Shown: one piece after another, positions 8,076-18,226 of the stretch
Position numbering within the stretch: the stretch's first letter is position 1
Layout: each line of letters opens with the position of its first letter
From: CAVUXJ01 sp963814975
GTDB taxonomy: Bacteria; Acidobacteriota; Vicinamibacteria; Vicinamibacterales; CAVVIG01
Length of the DNA: 64,000 nt
Reading direction: 5' to 3'
NCBI GenBank assembly: GCA_963814975.1
Contig: CAWFFB010000005.1
Location: 1 to 64,000 of the forward strand
The notes under the pieces: generated by a model
The model's input: only the letters and a program-made list of their open reading frames with translations
Database searches by the model: none
Told to the model about the DNA's origin: nothing
Translations under genes and position numbers: made by a program

Positions 8076-9449
8076 TCAGGCTTTTCGCACGCTGGGGACG
8101 CGTTCAAACACTGCGCCGAAGAACGCCTCGAGGCCGTGCCGATCGGGCGCCGTGCGGAGATGGCCGCGGCCGTCTACGACCGTCGGCGGCAGCGCGGGGT
8201 GCGCACCGCGTGCATCCACCGAGGCGAACGCCGGAGCATCCCGGAGAAACGCATCCACTACGCTCTCGTTCTCTTCGGGTTCGCTGGAGCAGGTGGCGTA
8301 AACGAGTCGCCCGCCGGGCTTGACAACCTCGGCTGCGTGTCGGAGCATCCTCAGCTCGGCAGTAGCCAGCGGGGCGAGGTCCGATTCCTGGCGGCGCCAC
8401 CTGATGTCGGGGTCGCGGCGAAGCGTACCGAGTCCCGAACAGGGGACGTCGACTATCACAGTGTCGAACTGCGTGCGGAAGGGGAGTGGCGAGAGCAGAT
8501 CCGCCTGGACCAGCAGCGTGTTGGCCGTCCCGGTGGTCTTCACCGTTCGACCGAGCAGGCCCATCCGCCGATCACGCACATCGCACGCAACCACGCGGCC
8601 GTCGTCTTCCAACGCCGCGGCGATGGCGGTCGCCTTCCCGCCGGGCGAGGCGCAAGTATCGAGGACGCGGCGACCCGGATGGGCCCCCGCCAGGAGCGCC
8701 ACCAGCTGCGACGCTTCGTCCTGCACCACGAACCAGCCTTCCCCGTAGCCGGACCCGCGCAGCGGATGCCCCGACTCGACGATGAGCGCGTCCGGGGCGT
8801 ATTGGCCGGCCGCCACTACGATGTCGAGCGCCGCCAGCCGGACGCGAAGTTGCTCGGGCGTGAGGTGCAGGCGATTCGCGCGGAGCGTCAGAGGGGCGGG
8901 CGTGTTGTTGAAGTGCATCCAGCGTTCAGCGGCGGCAAATCCGAACCGTTCGTACCACCGCTCGGCCAGCCAGCGCGGGTGCGAGAGCGTGACGCTGAGG
9001 TAGTCGATCGCCTGAGCACGCTTGGCCGGTTCGGCCGGCCTCTCCGGCAGCGGCAGCGATGATCGGCTGCGCGCAATCGCTCGCAGGACAGCGTTCACGA
9101 ATCCAGCCGCGCTCCGTTTGCCGACACGCCCCGCGAGGCTCACGGCATCGTCCACAATCGCCGCCGCCGGGACGCGTGTCAGGTGCAGGAGCTGGTAGAT
9201 GCTGAGCCGCAGGATTTCGAGAATCTCGGGATCGAGCCGATCGATTCGGCGTCTCGAGAACTGCACGATCAGATGGTCGAGCGACGCCCGCATACGCTGA
9301 ACGCCGGTTGCGATCTCGGAGGCGAGCGCCCGATCTCGTTCATCGCTCAGTTTCGTGCGGGCCTGGGCGATGGCGGAAGACAAATCGGCCCGGCCGGCCG
9401 AGACCGCGGACAGGATTTCGAACGCGGCTACCCTGGCGGGCGCGATCAT
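8076..9449 (-). CDS. rsmB: 16S rRNA (cytosine-967 C5)-methyltransferase
   Basis: This 457-residue protein has an N-terminal NusB-like RNA-binding domain (about residues 1-140) and a C-terminal Rossmann methyltransferase domain. The SAM-binding motif is DTCASPGGKATA. The two catalytic cysteines of the RsmB/Nop2 family are visible in VDVPCSGLGTLRRDP and YATCSSEPEENE. It methylates C967 of 16S rRNA. The ATG at 9449 overlaps the fmt stop as ATGA; the 83-codon upstream extension of the frame is only an fmt shadow. The fmt-rsmB pairing is common in bacteria. Confidence 0.94.
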   Translation of the reverse strand: MIAPARVAAFEILSAVSAGRADLSSAIAQARTKLSDERDRALASEIATGVQRMRASLDHLIVQFSRRRIDRLDPEILEILRLSIYQLLHLTRVPAAAIVDDAVSLAGRVGKRSAAGFVNAVLRAIARSRSSLPLPERPAEPAKRAQAIDYLSVTLSHPRWLAERWYERFGFAAAERWMHFNNTPAPLTLRANRLHLTPEQLRVRLAALDIVVAAGQYAPDALIVESGHPLRGSGYGEGWFVVQDEASQLVALLAGAHPGRRVLDTCASPGGKATAIAAALEDDGRVVACDVRDRRMGLLGRTVKTTGTANTLLVQADLLSPLPFRTQFDTVIVDVPCSGLGTLRRDPDIRWRRQESDLAPLATAELRMLRHAAEVVKPGGRLVYATCSSEPEENESVVDAFLRDAPAFASVDARGAHPALPPTVVDGRGHLRTAPDRHGLEAFFGAVFERVPSVRKA

Positions 9450-10402
9450 GCGCTGGACGTGAATCGATCGCCGGCCGTGATCCGGTGACCGGCGAGGAAC
9501 TCCCGTACGTTCATCGGCCGCTTTCCCTCGGCTTGTATCTCGGCGAGCTGCAGGACCCCTGCACCCGTGGCGACGTGCAACTCGTCTCCGTGCGCAGCGA
9601 GGATGGTCCCGGGTGGAGCGCCGGCGCTGGCCTCGGATGTCACCGAGCGCAGCAGAATCAGCCGTGCGCCCTGAAGGTACGAGTGTGCGTGCGGCCACGG
9701 ATGAAGCCCACGAATCCGATCGTGCACACGACCGGCGGACTGGCTCCAGTCGACCGGCGCGTCATCCTTCGTCAAGCGCCGGGCGTAGCTCGCAGTGGAT
9801 TCATCCTGAGGCGTCTCGGCCACCTCGCCAACGGCGAGCCGGTCGAGCGTCGCGACGAGCAGCGACGCTCCGATGGCGGCGAGGTCGGTTTCGACGTCGA
9901 CGCTCGTTTCATTCCTGCCGATCGTCCGCCGCGCCGCGGCCAGCATCGGGCCGGCATCGAGCGCCTTGACGACGCGCATGATGGTCACGCCCGTCTCGGG
10001 CTCGGCCGCCATGATCGCGCGATGGACCGGAGCCGCACCGCGATAGCGCGGCAACAGCGACGCGTGCACGTTGATCATGCCGGCTGGCGGAACGGCGAGC
10101 ACGGCCTCCGAGAGAATCTTGCCGTAGGCGGCGACGACGCCGATGTCGGGCCGCAGGTCGGCGAGTGCCGCCAGAAAGCCCTGGTCGTTGAGCGTTGTCG
10201 GCTGCAGTAGCGGGAGACCCGCGTCCCGGGCGCGCATCTTGACGGGCGAGTCGGTTACTCTTTGCCCGCGGCCTCGCGGCCGGTCGGGCTGCGTGACGAC
10301 GCCGACGACGACATGGTGCGAAAGCAGGATCGCGTCCAGGGTCGGAAGGGCGAATTCCGGCGTGCCGAAGAAGACGACGCGAAGGTGACCGTCATCTACC
10401 AT
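9446..10402 (-). CDS. fmt: Methionyl-tRNA formyltransferase
   Basis: This 318-residue enzyme formylates initiator Met-tRNA using 10-formyltetrahydrofolate. The N-terminal formyltransferase domain has VVFFGTPEFALP and the catalytic region NVHASLLPRYRGAAP with conserved Asn and His; the C-terminal OB-like domain begins near residue 205. It overlaps def by 7 nt and rsmB by 4 nt. The order def-fmt-rsmB is the classic cluster for the start and maturation of proteins. Confidence 0.95.
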   Translation of the reverse strand: MVDDGHLRVVFFGTPEFALPTLDAILLSHHVVVGVVTQPDRPRGRGQRVTDSPVKMRARDAGLPLLQPTTLNDQGFLAALADLRPDIGVVAAYGKILSEAVLAVPPAGMINVHASLLPRYRGAAPVHRAIMAAEPETGVTIMRVVKALDAGPMLAAARRTIGRNETSVDVETDLAAIGASLLVATLDRLAVGEVAETPQDESTASYARRLTKDDAPVDWSQSAGRVHDRIRGLHPWPHAHSYLQGARLILLRSVTSEASAGAPPGTILAAHGDELHVATGAGVLQLAEIQAEGKRPMNVREFLAGHRITAGDRFTSSA

Positions 10403-10905
10403 TTCCCGGCGCGTGCCAGCTTACGGATCTTCCTGACGATCAAATCCCGTTTGATGCCGCGCAGGTGGTCGACGAACAGCGTGCCGTCGAGGTGGTCCAT
10501 CTCATGCTGGAAGGCGCGCGCGAGGAGACCGGTGGCGGTGCGTTCGTGGGGCTGGCCCATCCGATCGAGGCCTCGGACGGTTGCGCGTGAAGGCCGCACC
10601 ACCGTCGCGTTGAAACCCGGCACGCTGAGACACCCCTCGTCCTCGAGCTGCACGCCGTCACGTTCGACGAATTCCGGGTTGACCATGACGATCAGCTCCG
10701 CGGAATCGCGGCCGAGGGAGAGGTCCGCGACGAAGATGCGCAGGGCGACGCCGACCTGAGGTGCGGCAAGGCCGATTCCAGGCGCCGCGTACATCGTTTC
10801 GATCATGTCGCCGATCAGGCGGTCGACCTCTGTCGTGAGGCTGTCGACGGGGGCCGCGCGATCGTGCAGCATGCGGTCGCCGTATTTGAGAATCGGTCGA
10901 ATCAT
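10396..10905 (-). CDS. def: Peptide deformylase
   Basis: This 169-residue metalloenzyme removes the formyl group from nascent proteins. All three motifs are intact: GIGLAAPQVG, EGCLSVPG with the metal-binding Cys, and QHEMDHLDG with the HExxH-type ligands. I chose the ATG at 10905 giving MIRPILKYGD, which matches the usual family start; the open frame extends about 57 codons further upstream without homology. It is followed by fmt with a 7-nt overlap. Confidence 0.95.
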   Translation of the reverse strand: MIRPILKYGDRMLHDRAAPVDSLTTEVDRLIGDMIETMYAAPGIGLAAPQVGVALRIFVADLSLGRDSAELIVMVNPEFVERDGVQLEDEGCLSVPGFNATVVRPSRATVRGLDRMGQPHERTATGLLARAFQHEMDHLDGTLFVDHLRGIKRDLIVRKIRKLARAGKW

Positions 10906-10934
10906 CCGTACCAGTACCCACCCTTGGACATGCG

Positions 10935-11390
10935 TCAGGATTCGTGGACCTTCAGAAACGCCCGTTGACCGCCCATCACCTGCCAGCCCTGCGGACCCTT
11001 GACCAGGACGAACAGATACGTGAAGTGGCCGTCGTGCAAGTTCCCGGGGGCGCCGTTTCGAATGTCCGCTTCGCATCTGACGACCGCGGTCGAGCCGTAG
11101 AAATGAACAGTCGGCTTGCTCAGCCTGAATATCTCCCAGACTCGTTTCGGATTCGAGACGTCCTTCAGGAGCTCGTCCTTCGTCTGGCTGTGGCCGGTCG
11201 CATGACCGTAGGTGAGATCCTCGTGCAAGGCCTTGCTGAGCGAAGGAATGTCCTTCTTGACGATCCCTTGCGCCATGCGTTCCAGCGCGGCCATGACTTG
11301 CTTTTCTTCCTGCGGATCGCTCGATGCCGCGGACAAGCCAGCCGCCGCCAAAAGAACGCCACAGAGCACGAGAACTCCAGAGTGTTTCAT
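10935..11390 (-). CDS. Secreted NTF2-like (DUF4440/SnoaL-type) protein
   Basis: This 151-residue protein has a signal peptide (KHSGVLVLCGVLLAAAGLSA) followed by one NTF2-like cone-shaped domain of about 120 residues: a helix with ERMAQGIVKKDIPSLSKAL, then strands ending in GWQVMGGQRAFLKV. Family members are often binding or accessory proteins and rarely enzymes. The start at 11390 is preceded by GAGG at a good distance; an upstream TTG start is less likely. Nothing nearby shows the ligand. Confidence 0.78.
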   Translation of the reverse strand: MKHSGVLVLCGVLLAAAGLSAASSDPQEEKQVMAALERMAQGIVKKDIPSLSKALHEDLTYGHATGHSQTKDELLKDVSNPKRVWEIFRLSKPTVHFYGSTAVVRCEADIRNGAPGNLHDGHFTYLFVLVKGPQGWQVMGGQRAFLKVHES

Positions 11391-11594
11391 CAGTCTTACC
11401 TCAGACAATTCGGGACTGTTGTTGACGAAGATGGCCGTGGTGAGCGGCAGAGAACCCAGGTTGCCGATCCGAGACGCGCCCGAGGCATCACAGCAGCGGC
11501 TGAAAAGTGGAGCCGTGAAAAACTTTAGTGTGATCGCCGGGCGAACGCAAGCCCTTCCAATCCCGCCCGCTCCATGTGTCTGAACGAGGTGCCC

Positions 11595-12804
11595 CTAGGT
11601 GCGGGCAAACCGCGCGGTGGTGCGCGAACGGAACGCTCGCCAGTTCTCGACGAGTTCTGCGACTGAGTCGCCGCCGAATTTCTCGGTGAGCGCGTCGGCG
11701 AGCACCAGCGCGACCATCGCTTCGCCGACGACCGCGGCCGCGGGCACGGCGCAGACGTCGCTCCGTTCGACGGTCGCGGGACTCACGTCCATGGTCGCAA
11801 GATCGACCGAGCGCAGAGGCTTCATCAGCGTGGCAATCGGTTTCATCGCCGCCGTGATCCGAAGATCTTCGCCGTTGGTGATGCCACCCTCGAGACCGCC
11901 CGCGTTGTTCGTGGGACGCGAGACGCCCATCCCGCCGGCTCCGGCGGGTCCCGACGAGCGGAACAATCTCGTCGTGAATACGGGAACCCGGCAGCGCCGC
12001 CACGGCGTGGCCTCGCCCGATGCCGACGGCCTTGATCGCCGGGATGCACATCAGGGCCTGGGCGAGCCGGCCATCCAGCTTGCGATCCCACTGGACGTGG
12101 CTGCCGAGCCCCGGCGGCACGCCGTGCGCGATGACCTCGAAGGTGCCGCCCATCGTGTCGCCCGCCTCTCGGGCACGATCGATCTCGGCGATCATCCGGC
12201 CTTCGACCTGGGCGTCGACGCAGCGCAGCGGCGAATCGGCGCCGATCGCCCGAACGTGCTCGAACGTCACGGCCAGCGGATCGGCGAGGGAGGCCGATCC
12301 AATGGAGACGACGTGGCTCACGATGTCGGTGCCGACCTGCCGGAGCAATTGACGCGCGATGGCTCCGACGGCGACGCGTGCGGCCGTCTCGCGCGCGCTG
12401 GCCCGCTCGAGGATGTTCCTGATGTCGTCGTGCCCGTATTTCACGACGCCTGCCAGATCGGCATGGCCGGGTCGCGGTCGCGTGACCACCGGCCGATCGA
12501 CTCCCGAGGCCTCGGCCGAAGGTTCGGCTTCGACGGCCATCGTACGCTGCCAGTTCTGCCAATCCTTGTTCGGGATCAGCAGCGCAATCGGCCCGCCGGT
12601 GGTCAGGCCGCCGCGTACGCCGCTCAGCACCTGCGCCTGATCGGATTCGATCGCCATCCGGCGCCCGCGTCCGTAACCGGTCTGCCGGCGTCGCAGCTCG
12701 TTCGTCATCGCATCGAAGTCGATGGCGAGCCCCGCCGGCATTCCTTCGAGGATCGCGACGAGCGCCTGGCCGTGAGATTCACCCGCGGTGAGAAATCGCA
12801 GCAT
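11595..12804 (-). CDS. aroC: Chorismate synthase (interrupted by one frameshift)
   Basis: AroC converts EPSP to chorismate using reduced FMN, the last step of the shikimate pathway. The N-terminal part starts with LRFLTAGESHG and includes YGRGRRM and RPGHADLAGVVKYG. After IHDEI the frame shifts by +1 near 11966-11970 and continues with RPTNNAGGLEGGITNGEDL and the C-terminal region containing RSDVCAVPAAAVVGEAM. Joined, the two parts give a normal length of about 403 residues with no missing motif. The single extra base is most likely a sequencing error, since the gene should be essential here. Other aromatic genes lie 32 kb away. Confidence 0.9.
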
Positions 12805-12965
12805 CGGGCGTTCATTCTACTCCCTGGTGCCAGGTGGGCTGCCCAGGGCAGTGGCGCAACGGGCAAAAGACGTAGGCCGGGTCGAGCGCGCATCCGCGCC
12901 GCCATGATGGAGGAGAGACGGAGAATGGGAACGTGACGGTCAACCGACGGTGAGAGCGTGCCGGA

Positions 12966-13954
12966 TCACTTCGGAGGAGTCACCCCCTTGAACCATTTGA
13001 AGCCGAGAGCGCGGAGTTCAGCCGGGGCCTCGACATTCCCCTCGTAACACGCAACCTCCCACAACTCACCTGCATGCGGGTCCTTTGGCGGCAGGAGCGT
13101 TTCCAGCCGCAAGCGCGTTGGGTAGAGGGGCAGGGCCTCGCTGGCCAGTCCCGGCGCGCCTTTTCGGGAAGTTCATCTTCCAGGGTCTGGTATAGATCGT
13201 GGGGTCCTCGACCGTCACCTCGTAGTCGATCGTATTGGCGTCGACCAATCTCCAGCGTTCGATCAGGCGCGTATTCTCGCTATAGAAGTGCCCGGTGCTG
13301 TCAAACCACCCTCTGCCGTTGAGACTGGTCACCTCGACGACCAGCGTATCGCCTTCCCAGCGGCCACGCGAGGTCCCGAACCAGGACTTCACGTTCTGGC
13401 TGATAGGCGGACGCCCATCGGTCGGGAATGACGCGATAGCCGATAGCGTTGAGCATCATCACGGAGCCGGGTTTCTGCACGATCTCCTGACCGTCAAACG
13501 AGACGTTGGGCATGGATTCCAGACAAAACGACGCCGGACTGCTGTAGAGGCGTTCGCCCGACTCGCCGGGCCATCCTCGACCCAAGCCCGCCAGAATCTC
13601 CTTCCGCCTGGTCATCGCCCAGGGCGTGTAGGGAACTTTCCCATCCGGCGGATCGGAGACAAAGCTTTCTTGCGCCGGCGTCGTCACGTCCACGAACTCA
13701 TGGTCTTCGAGGTAGCTGGTGCCATCACCACCGGCGCCGCCCCACACGCCTTGGAGGTCGGGTACGCCGTCCGGTGTCCGCGGTGGACTGTAGGGCGGGA
13801 GCTTCGCTTTCTGAGCGACCCAGGTCTTGGCCATCGGGAGCTTCGGCGTGTCTTTCGCCCAGAAGGCCTGCCCGGTCGCGGGTGCCGGCGTCAGCACGAA
13901 GACCCAGAGCCCAACCGTCAGCGCCGTTGCGACGTCACGAATTCGGTGGCTCAC
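12966..13954 (-). CDS. Secreted PPRTPDGxPDLQG-family protein, copy A (two frameshifts)
   Basis: An exported protein of about 329 residues and unknown function, first of four paralogues in 6.4 kb. It has a signal peptide (MSHRIRDVATALTVGLWVFV...), then SPPRTPDGVPDLQGVWGG, the central SRGRWEGDTLVVEVTSLNG, YEVTVEDPTIYTRPWKM, and a C-terminal WEVACYEGN. Two +1 shifts must be bridged, near 13417-13426 and in a run of four As at 13161-13164. The corrected frame ends with a TGA at 12966. The family is abundant in Acidobacteriota; I know of no assigned biochemical role. It lies 31 bases downstream of copy B on the same strand. Confidence 0.75.
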
Positions 13955-13985
13955 CTGATACCTCGCTTTTCAAGTGCTCGCCGAC

Positions 13986-14787
13986 TCAGCGCTTGTCGAA
14001 AAAGGTCGTGCCGGGCTTGTCCCATTCCTGCTCGAGGAGGTACGCATGGCACTGATATTCCAGCAGTTCCATGTTTGCGTTCCTGACGCCGGTAGAGCGG
14101 CATGCTCATCTTCCAGGGCCGCGTGAACACCTTCGGGTCCTCGATCGTGACTTCATAGAGCAGGTGATCGGGGCCCGTGGGGGTGTAGCGTTCCACGACG
14201 TGCGCCGTGTCGCTGTAGAAATTCCCCGCCCGATCGAGCCAGTTCCGGTCGTGGAAATGGATCACATCGACCACAAGGGTATTGCCTTCCCAGCGGCCGC
14301 GCGAGTCGCCCATCCACCAATCGATCGGACCAGGAGGATGCGGATTCCCGTTCATGTAGATGTAGCGAATGGCGCGCACATACTCGTACGCGATCGAGAC
14401 CTTGTCGGCCTGCTGAATGATCTGAAACGGATACGGCATGTAGGTGATGCGGGGCACTCCAGGCAGATAGCACTTGGTTTCCGGATCGAGCGTGGCGCGC
14501 TGTTCGAAGTTCGATTTCTTCTTCGCGAGCGCCGCGGGCTGATACGGGATGGCCCCGCCTTCCACCACGCCGTGCCCGGCGGGTACGCCGAGGCTCGCGC
14601 CATGGTCCTCGATGTCCCACGCAGCCGTGTTGACGACCTGCCAGATGCCCTGCAAGTCTGGATGCCCGTCCCGGGTGCGCGGCGGCGTGTATGGTGCCGT
14701 CGCCGCGGTCTGTCCCACGCTCGGCGCCGGCGTGAGGAAGCAGATCGCCGCCAGGCCGAACATCAACCGCACCGACCAACGTCTCAC
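13986..14787 (-). CDS. Secreted PPRTPDGxPDLQG-family protein, copy B (one frameshift)
   Basis: An exported protein of about 266 residues, paralogue of copies A, C and D. It starts with a GTG at 14787 preceded by AGGAGG, then a signal peptide (RRWSVRLMFGLAAICFLTPAPSVG). Motifs in order are TPPRTRDGHPDLQGIWQ, GDSRGRWEGNTLVVDVIHF, and YEVTIEDPKVFTRPWKMSMP. A +1 shift in an A-run near 14074-14076 separates the C-terminus, which in the corrected frame reads MELLEYQCHAYLLEQEWDKP and ends at 13986. A strong promoter lies about 130 bases upstream. Copy A follows and may be co-transcribed. Function unknown. Confidence 0.78.
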
Positions 14788-15107
14788 CGGAACCTCCTCT
14801 GAGCGTTCTGCACCGGCTGCCGCTGGGGATCTCCGTGCATGCCCTACGCGGGCAACACGTTCGCCGCCCAGTGGCGCTGTATCCGAGGGCCGGGCCAGAG
14901 CGAAGGGAGGCCCGGAAGTGTTGAGAATATAAAGAGATGTCCGTGTGCTGTCAACTTCATGTCCCGCGCGTCCCCTTGCCTGGCGAAGCCATCGCGCCTC
15001 GCTGCAACTGAGCGCGATCGGCGCAAGATGTTCATAGGTCGTTCTCGTCGAATGTGCTATATAGTCCCTCGTTACCGGCCGGCAAACTCGTGCAGGAGGT
15101 GGCTTCG
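14788..15107. other. Divergent regulatory gap between copy B and the DUF6152 gene
   Basis: This 320-base stretch has no credible gene. It holds the minus-strand promoter at 14926-14954 and an AT-rich stretch (GCTATATAGT near 15056) that could supply a -10 for the plus-strand DUF6152 gene, though I see no good -35 for it. Confidence 0.5.
14926..14954 (-). promoter_or_regulatory. Sigma70-type promoter for copies B and A
   Basis: On the minus strand TTGACA (14954-14949) is followed by a 17-base spacer and TATATT (14931-14926), nearly consensus. It points at the copy B start 139 bases downstream and leaves a 5' leader of about 130 nt. Confidence 0.6.
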
Positions 15108-15506
15108 ATGAGAAGGCTCTCCATTGTTTTCGTTGGCCTCGGAATGCTTTGGGCCGCAATGCCGGTGATGGCGCATCACTCGTTTGCGGCGGAATTCGAC
15201 ATCGACCAGCCGATTACACTCAGGGGAACCCTGACGAAACTGGAATGGGTGAATCCTCACGGCTGGCTTTACATTGACGTGATGACTCCGGACGGCAAGG
15301 TTGTGAACTGGGCGATCGAAGCCGGCGGCCCCAACGCGCTGCTGCGGCGCGGTCTGCGGAAGACCGACTTCCCGAACGGACTCGAGGTTGTCGTTCAGGG
15401 CTACAAAGCCAAGAACGGTTCAACCAAAGTCAACGGCCGATCCGTTACGTTCCCCGATGGGCGAAATTTCTTCATGGGTTCGTCCGGTACCTGGCGCGCC
15501 CTCTGA
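15108..15506 (+). CDS. DUF6152-type secreted protein
   Basis: This 132-residue exported protein has a signal peptide ending ...AAMPVMA, immediately followed by HHSFAAEFDIDQPITLRGTL, the hallmark of the DUF6152 family. The middle reads KLEWVNPHGWLYIDV and the end RSVTFPDGRNFFMG. The fold appears to be a small OB-like beta barrel in the periplasm; the paired His after the signal peptide are conserved in this family and could bind metal. AGGAGG precedes the ATG. In this window it sits between paralogous secreted proteins, divergent from copy B. Function unknown. Confidence 0.82.
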   Translation: MRRLSIVFVGLGMLWAAMPVMAHHSFAAEFDIDQPITLRGTLTKLEWVNPHGWLYIDVMTPDGKVVNWAIEAGGPNALLRRGLRKTDFPNGLEVVVQGYKAKNGSTKVNGRSVTFPDGRNFFMGSSGTWRAL

Positions 15507-15705
15507 TGGCGCTGAGGCGAAGCAGCCGCAGCAATAGAGCCCATAAGAACGTCCCGAACGGCGCAGGACGGAAGGCAGCGTCCGCGACTGCCGTGCCCGG
15601 CGACACGCTTCACTGACATCGCGCCATTGCTGAACGTGTCGACTCCTTTTCCACATGTGAATGCGTGACAGCGACGGTAGTGACGTGCCTTGGCAGGGAG
15701 GATGA

Positions 15706-17124
15706 ATGGCTCGGATCAAAACTATCCTGGGTATGGGTGCAGCTTACGCCACACTGTTGATGCCCGCTCTGGTGTCGGCGCAGGCGCCGGTGCCGCCAGA
15801 AGAGCCGCGTTCTCCGGTCCTGCAGGGGCCGTGGCGAAATGCGGGAAATGTACCGTGCCGTGGCCCTTGGGGCCACATCTATGAATGTCCGCCGCCTTCG
15901 ACAACGGTCGCGATTCGCGCCGGCCGATTGTTCGACAGCCTCACGGGCCGGATGGTGACCAAGCAGGTCATCCTGGTTCAAGGCCAGAAGATCGCTGACG
16001 TGGGACCGGAAGGGACACTGAAGATTCCGGCGGGGACCAGGGTGATTGACCTCAGTCAGGCGACGGTCCTCCCCGGTTTCATCGACACGCATACCCATGT
16101 CTTCAACCTGCGCAGCGAGGCCAACCAGCTCACCGCGGACGCGTCCATGCTCCTGGCCGTGGAGAACGTGCGCAGCAACCTGCTCGCGGGTTTCACCACG
16201 CTGCGCGATATGGATACCCACGGCAATGGCTTCCAGGATGTCGACCTGAGGAATGCCATCAACCGGGGCTCCATTGACGGCCCCAGGATGTTGGTGTCGG
16301 GCCGGGCAATCTCCGGGGGGACTCCGGTGCCAGGGGACACATTAGAGGCCATCCGTGTGAGCACGGTTCAGGAAGCGGTTGCCGCCGTACGCGCAGTGCT
16401 AGCAGCCGGTGCGGAACATATCAAGCTGCGCCCGACGTCGGGCTACAAATTCGATCAGCAGGGCGTCCCGCAGTACATGGCAATGTATAAGTCGGAGGTC
16501 CTGAAGGCGTTGATTGACGAAGCGCATCGCCACGGCAAGCGAGCGGGCTGCCACAGTTTTGGTGGGGAGGGGCTCAAAGACTCCGTCGTCCATGGCTGCG
16601 ACAGCATTGAGCACGGATACAATTTGACGCAAGAGCTGTGCAACATGATGGCCCAGAAAGGGCTCTACTACGATCCGACCATCGTCCGGTACACGGAGCC
16701 GTACATGGACGACAACGACGCCAAGAACACGGGCGGCAAGTTCCGGATGATTCCGATCTTCGAGAGGAATGCCCGCATGTGCATTGCCACCAAGGGCGTC
16801 AAGACGGTGCTCGGGACCGGAGCCGAAGCCGCGACCTACGCACATGGGACGCAAGGTCTCGAGTTTGTCGCGCTCGTCGAGCAGGGGGGCATGACACCGG
16901 CGGGAGCCCTCCAGGCGGGCACCATCAATGCCGCCGAGCTGCTGCAGTGGAAGGACTACGTGGGGTCGATCACGAAAGGCAAATTCGCGGACATCGTCGC
17001 CGTGTCCGGCGACCCGCTGGCCGACATCTCCGAGACTCGCCGGATGAAGTTCGTCATGAAAGGTGGGGAGGTCTTCAGGAACGACCTGACCCCAGGCACG
17101 ATCGGTTCGGTGGTCAGCAGATAG
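15706..17124 (+). CDS. Secreted amidohydrolase-superfamily protein
   Basis: This 472-residue exported protein has a signal peptide of about 25 residues and a metal-dependent hydrolase barrel. The first metal motif is DTHTHV (His129, His131). Later come the HIKLRPTSG lysine, CHSFGGEG and SIEHGY histidines, and the C-terminal IAVSGDPL-like strand GKFADIVAVSGDPLADI. It resembles imidazolonepropionase/prolidase-type exported amidohydrolases common in Acidobacteriota. The usual GTDA aspartate near the end of the barrel appears as GTGA (LGTGAEAATYAHG), so activity or metal number may differ, or one base is wrong. GGGAGG lies before the ATG. Substrate unknown. Confidence 0.85.
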   Translation: MARIKTILGMGAAYATLLMPALVSAQAPVPPEEPRSPVLQGPWRNAGNVPCRGPWGHIYECPPPSTTVAIRAGRLFDSLTGRMVTKQVILVQGQKIADVGPEGTLKIPAGTRVIDLSQATVLPGFIDTHTHVFNLRSEANQLTADASMLLAVENVRSNLLAGFTTLRDMDTHGNGFQDVDLRNAINRGSIDGPRMLVSGRAISGGTPVPGDTLEAIRVSTVQEAVAAVRAVLAAGAEHIKLRPTSGYKFDQQGVPQYMAMYKSEVLKALIDEAHRHGKRAGCHSFGGEGLKDSVVHGCDSIEHGYNLTQELCNMMAQKGLYYDPTIVRYTEPYMDDNDAKNTGGKFRMIPIFERNARMCIATKGVKTVLGTGAEAATYAHGTQGLEFVALVEQGGMTPAGALQAGTINAAELLQWKDYVGSITKGKFADIVAVSGDPLADISETRRMKFVMKGGEVFRNDLTPGTIGSVVSR

Positions 17125-17143
17125 AAGCGACGGAGCCCGGGGG

Positions 17144-17164
17144 GCCGGCTGGAATAGGGCCGGC
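17144..17164. terminator. Hairpin between convergent genes
   Basis: Two GCCGGC copies separated by nine bases can pair between the amidohydrolase stop and the stop of copy C. It lacks a T-run, so termination is only a suggestion. Confidence 0.3.
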
Positions 17165-18226
17165 TATCTCGAGCTCTTCTTCGCGGCTTCGTTCTCCAAC
17201 GCGCGCTGTCCACTGAGGGCGCCCACCAGGCCTTCGTTGCCCTCGTGGCAGGCCATCTCGTAAATCGGGTCCGGCGAGGACCGCAGGAGAAGCGTCGCCG
17301 TCCACGGCTTCGTCCAGGTGGACGGATCGTTGACGGTGACGTCCCACTGAAGGGTCTTCGGACCAATCCGCGTAAAGCGCTCGACCACGCGCAGGTTCTC
17401 CATGGAGAGACCCTGGAAGCGGCTCTTCTCCGAGAAATTGGTGGTTTCCACCACGAGCGTGTCGCCTTCCCAACGGCCACGCGGGTCGCCATGCCATTGC
17501 CGGACACTCGAATCGACATGCGGACGTCCGTCGAGCGGGATGAGGCGCACGTCGTGGATCATCTCCTGGCCGATCGCCACATGGTCGCGCGCCTGGAAAA
17601 TCTGGAAGTAGCTGTTGTAGCCGGCGCCGAGCCTCGGCACGCCGAACGTCACGCAGCGGTGCTGCAGCGGCAGATCCTCCGGGCCGTCAGCCGGGTGCAG
17701 TCGCCTGTACTCGGCGTCCGCGGCCCGTCTCTGCTTGCGCCTGCGGCGTCAGCTCAGGAAGTCTTCCATCCGGTGGGTCGGTGATGAGCGCCGTCCGGTT
17801 ATCGAACTCGCGGTCGACGATCCAGAAATGGTTGTAGTTGCCGGTCTGGGTGTCGGTGGACTTGAAGTCCTTGGCCTCCTTCAGCACCGCCAGGTAGACG
17901 CTGTCACCAAACGCGGCATCGGTTTCGCCGTTGAAAAGCTCAGCGGCCCGGCTCTTCAGCGCGGCCACTTCCGCGTCGGTCAGGAATTTTCGCCCTTGCA
18001 GTTCTTTGGGGCGTTCGAGCGGCGTCGCGTCGTTGTTCGCCCAGACGCCTTGCAGGTCCGGATGACCATCCGGAGTACGCGGCGGCACGTAAGCCTTTGC
18101 GGCTGAGGCGTTGCCTTGAGCGCCAGCGGAGGGAGCCTGTGCCGCAATCGTGCTCCCTGAGAGCGATGCGACCGCCATGACGACTGCGAGGGCTTCAAGT
18201 GACACTGCGATCAACCGGCGTTTCAT
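17164..18226 (-). CDS. Secreted PPRTPDGxPDLQG-family protein, copy C (one frameshift)
   Basis: An exported protein of about 353 residues, the longest of the four paralogues. It begins at the ATG 18226 behind AGGAGG, with a signal peptide (MKRRLIAVSLEALAVVMAVASLSGS). Motifs are VPPRTPDGHPDLQGVWAN, then after a +1 shift near 17727 QHRCVTFGVPRL, IPLDGRPH, GDPRGRWEGDTLVVETTNF, VTVNDPSTWTKPWT and a C-terminal IYEMACHEGNEG. The order matches copy D closely. It is divergent from copy D. The shared Cys-His-Glu-Gly-Asn end is a family trait whose role is unknown. Confidence 0.78.

Noticed and set aside
11595..12804. Programmed frameshifting or pseudogene status for aroC and the other shifted genes
   Set aside because: No slippery-site plus stem pattern is shared, the shifts sit at unrelated places, and so many essential genes would not be decayed together.
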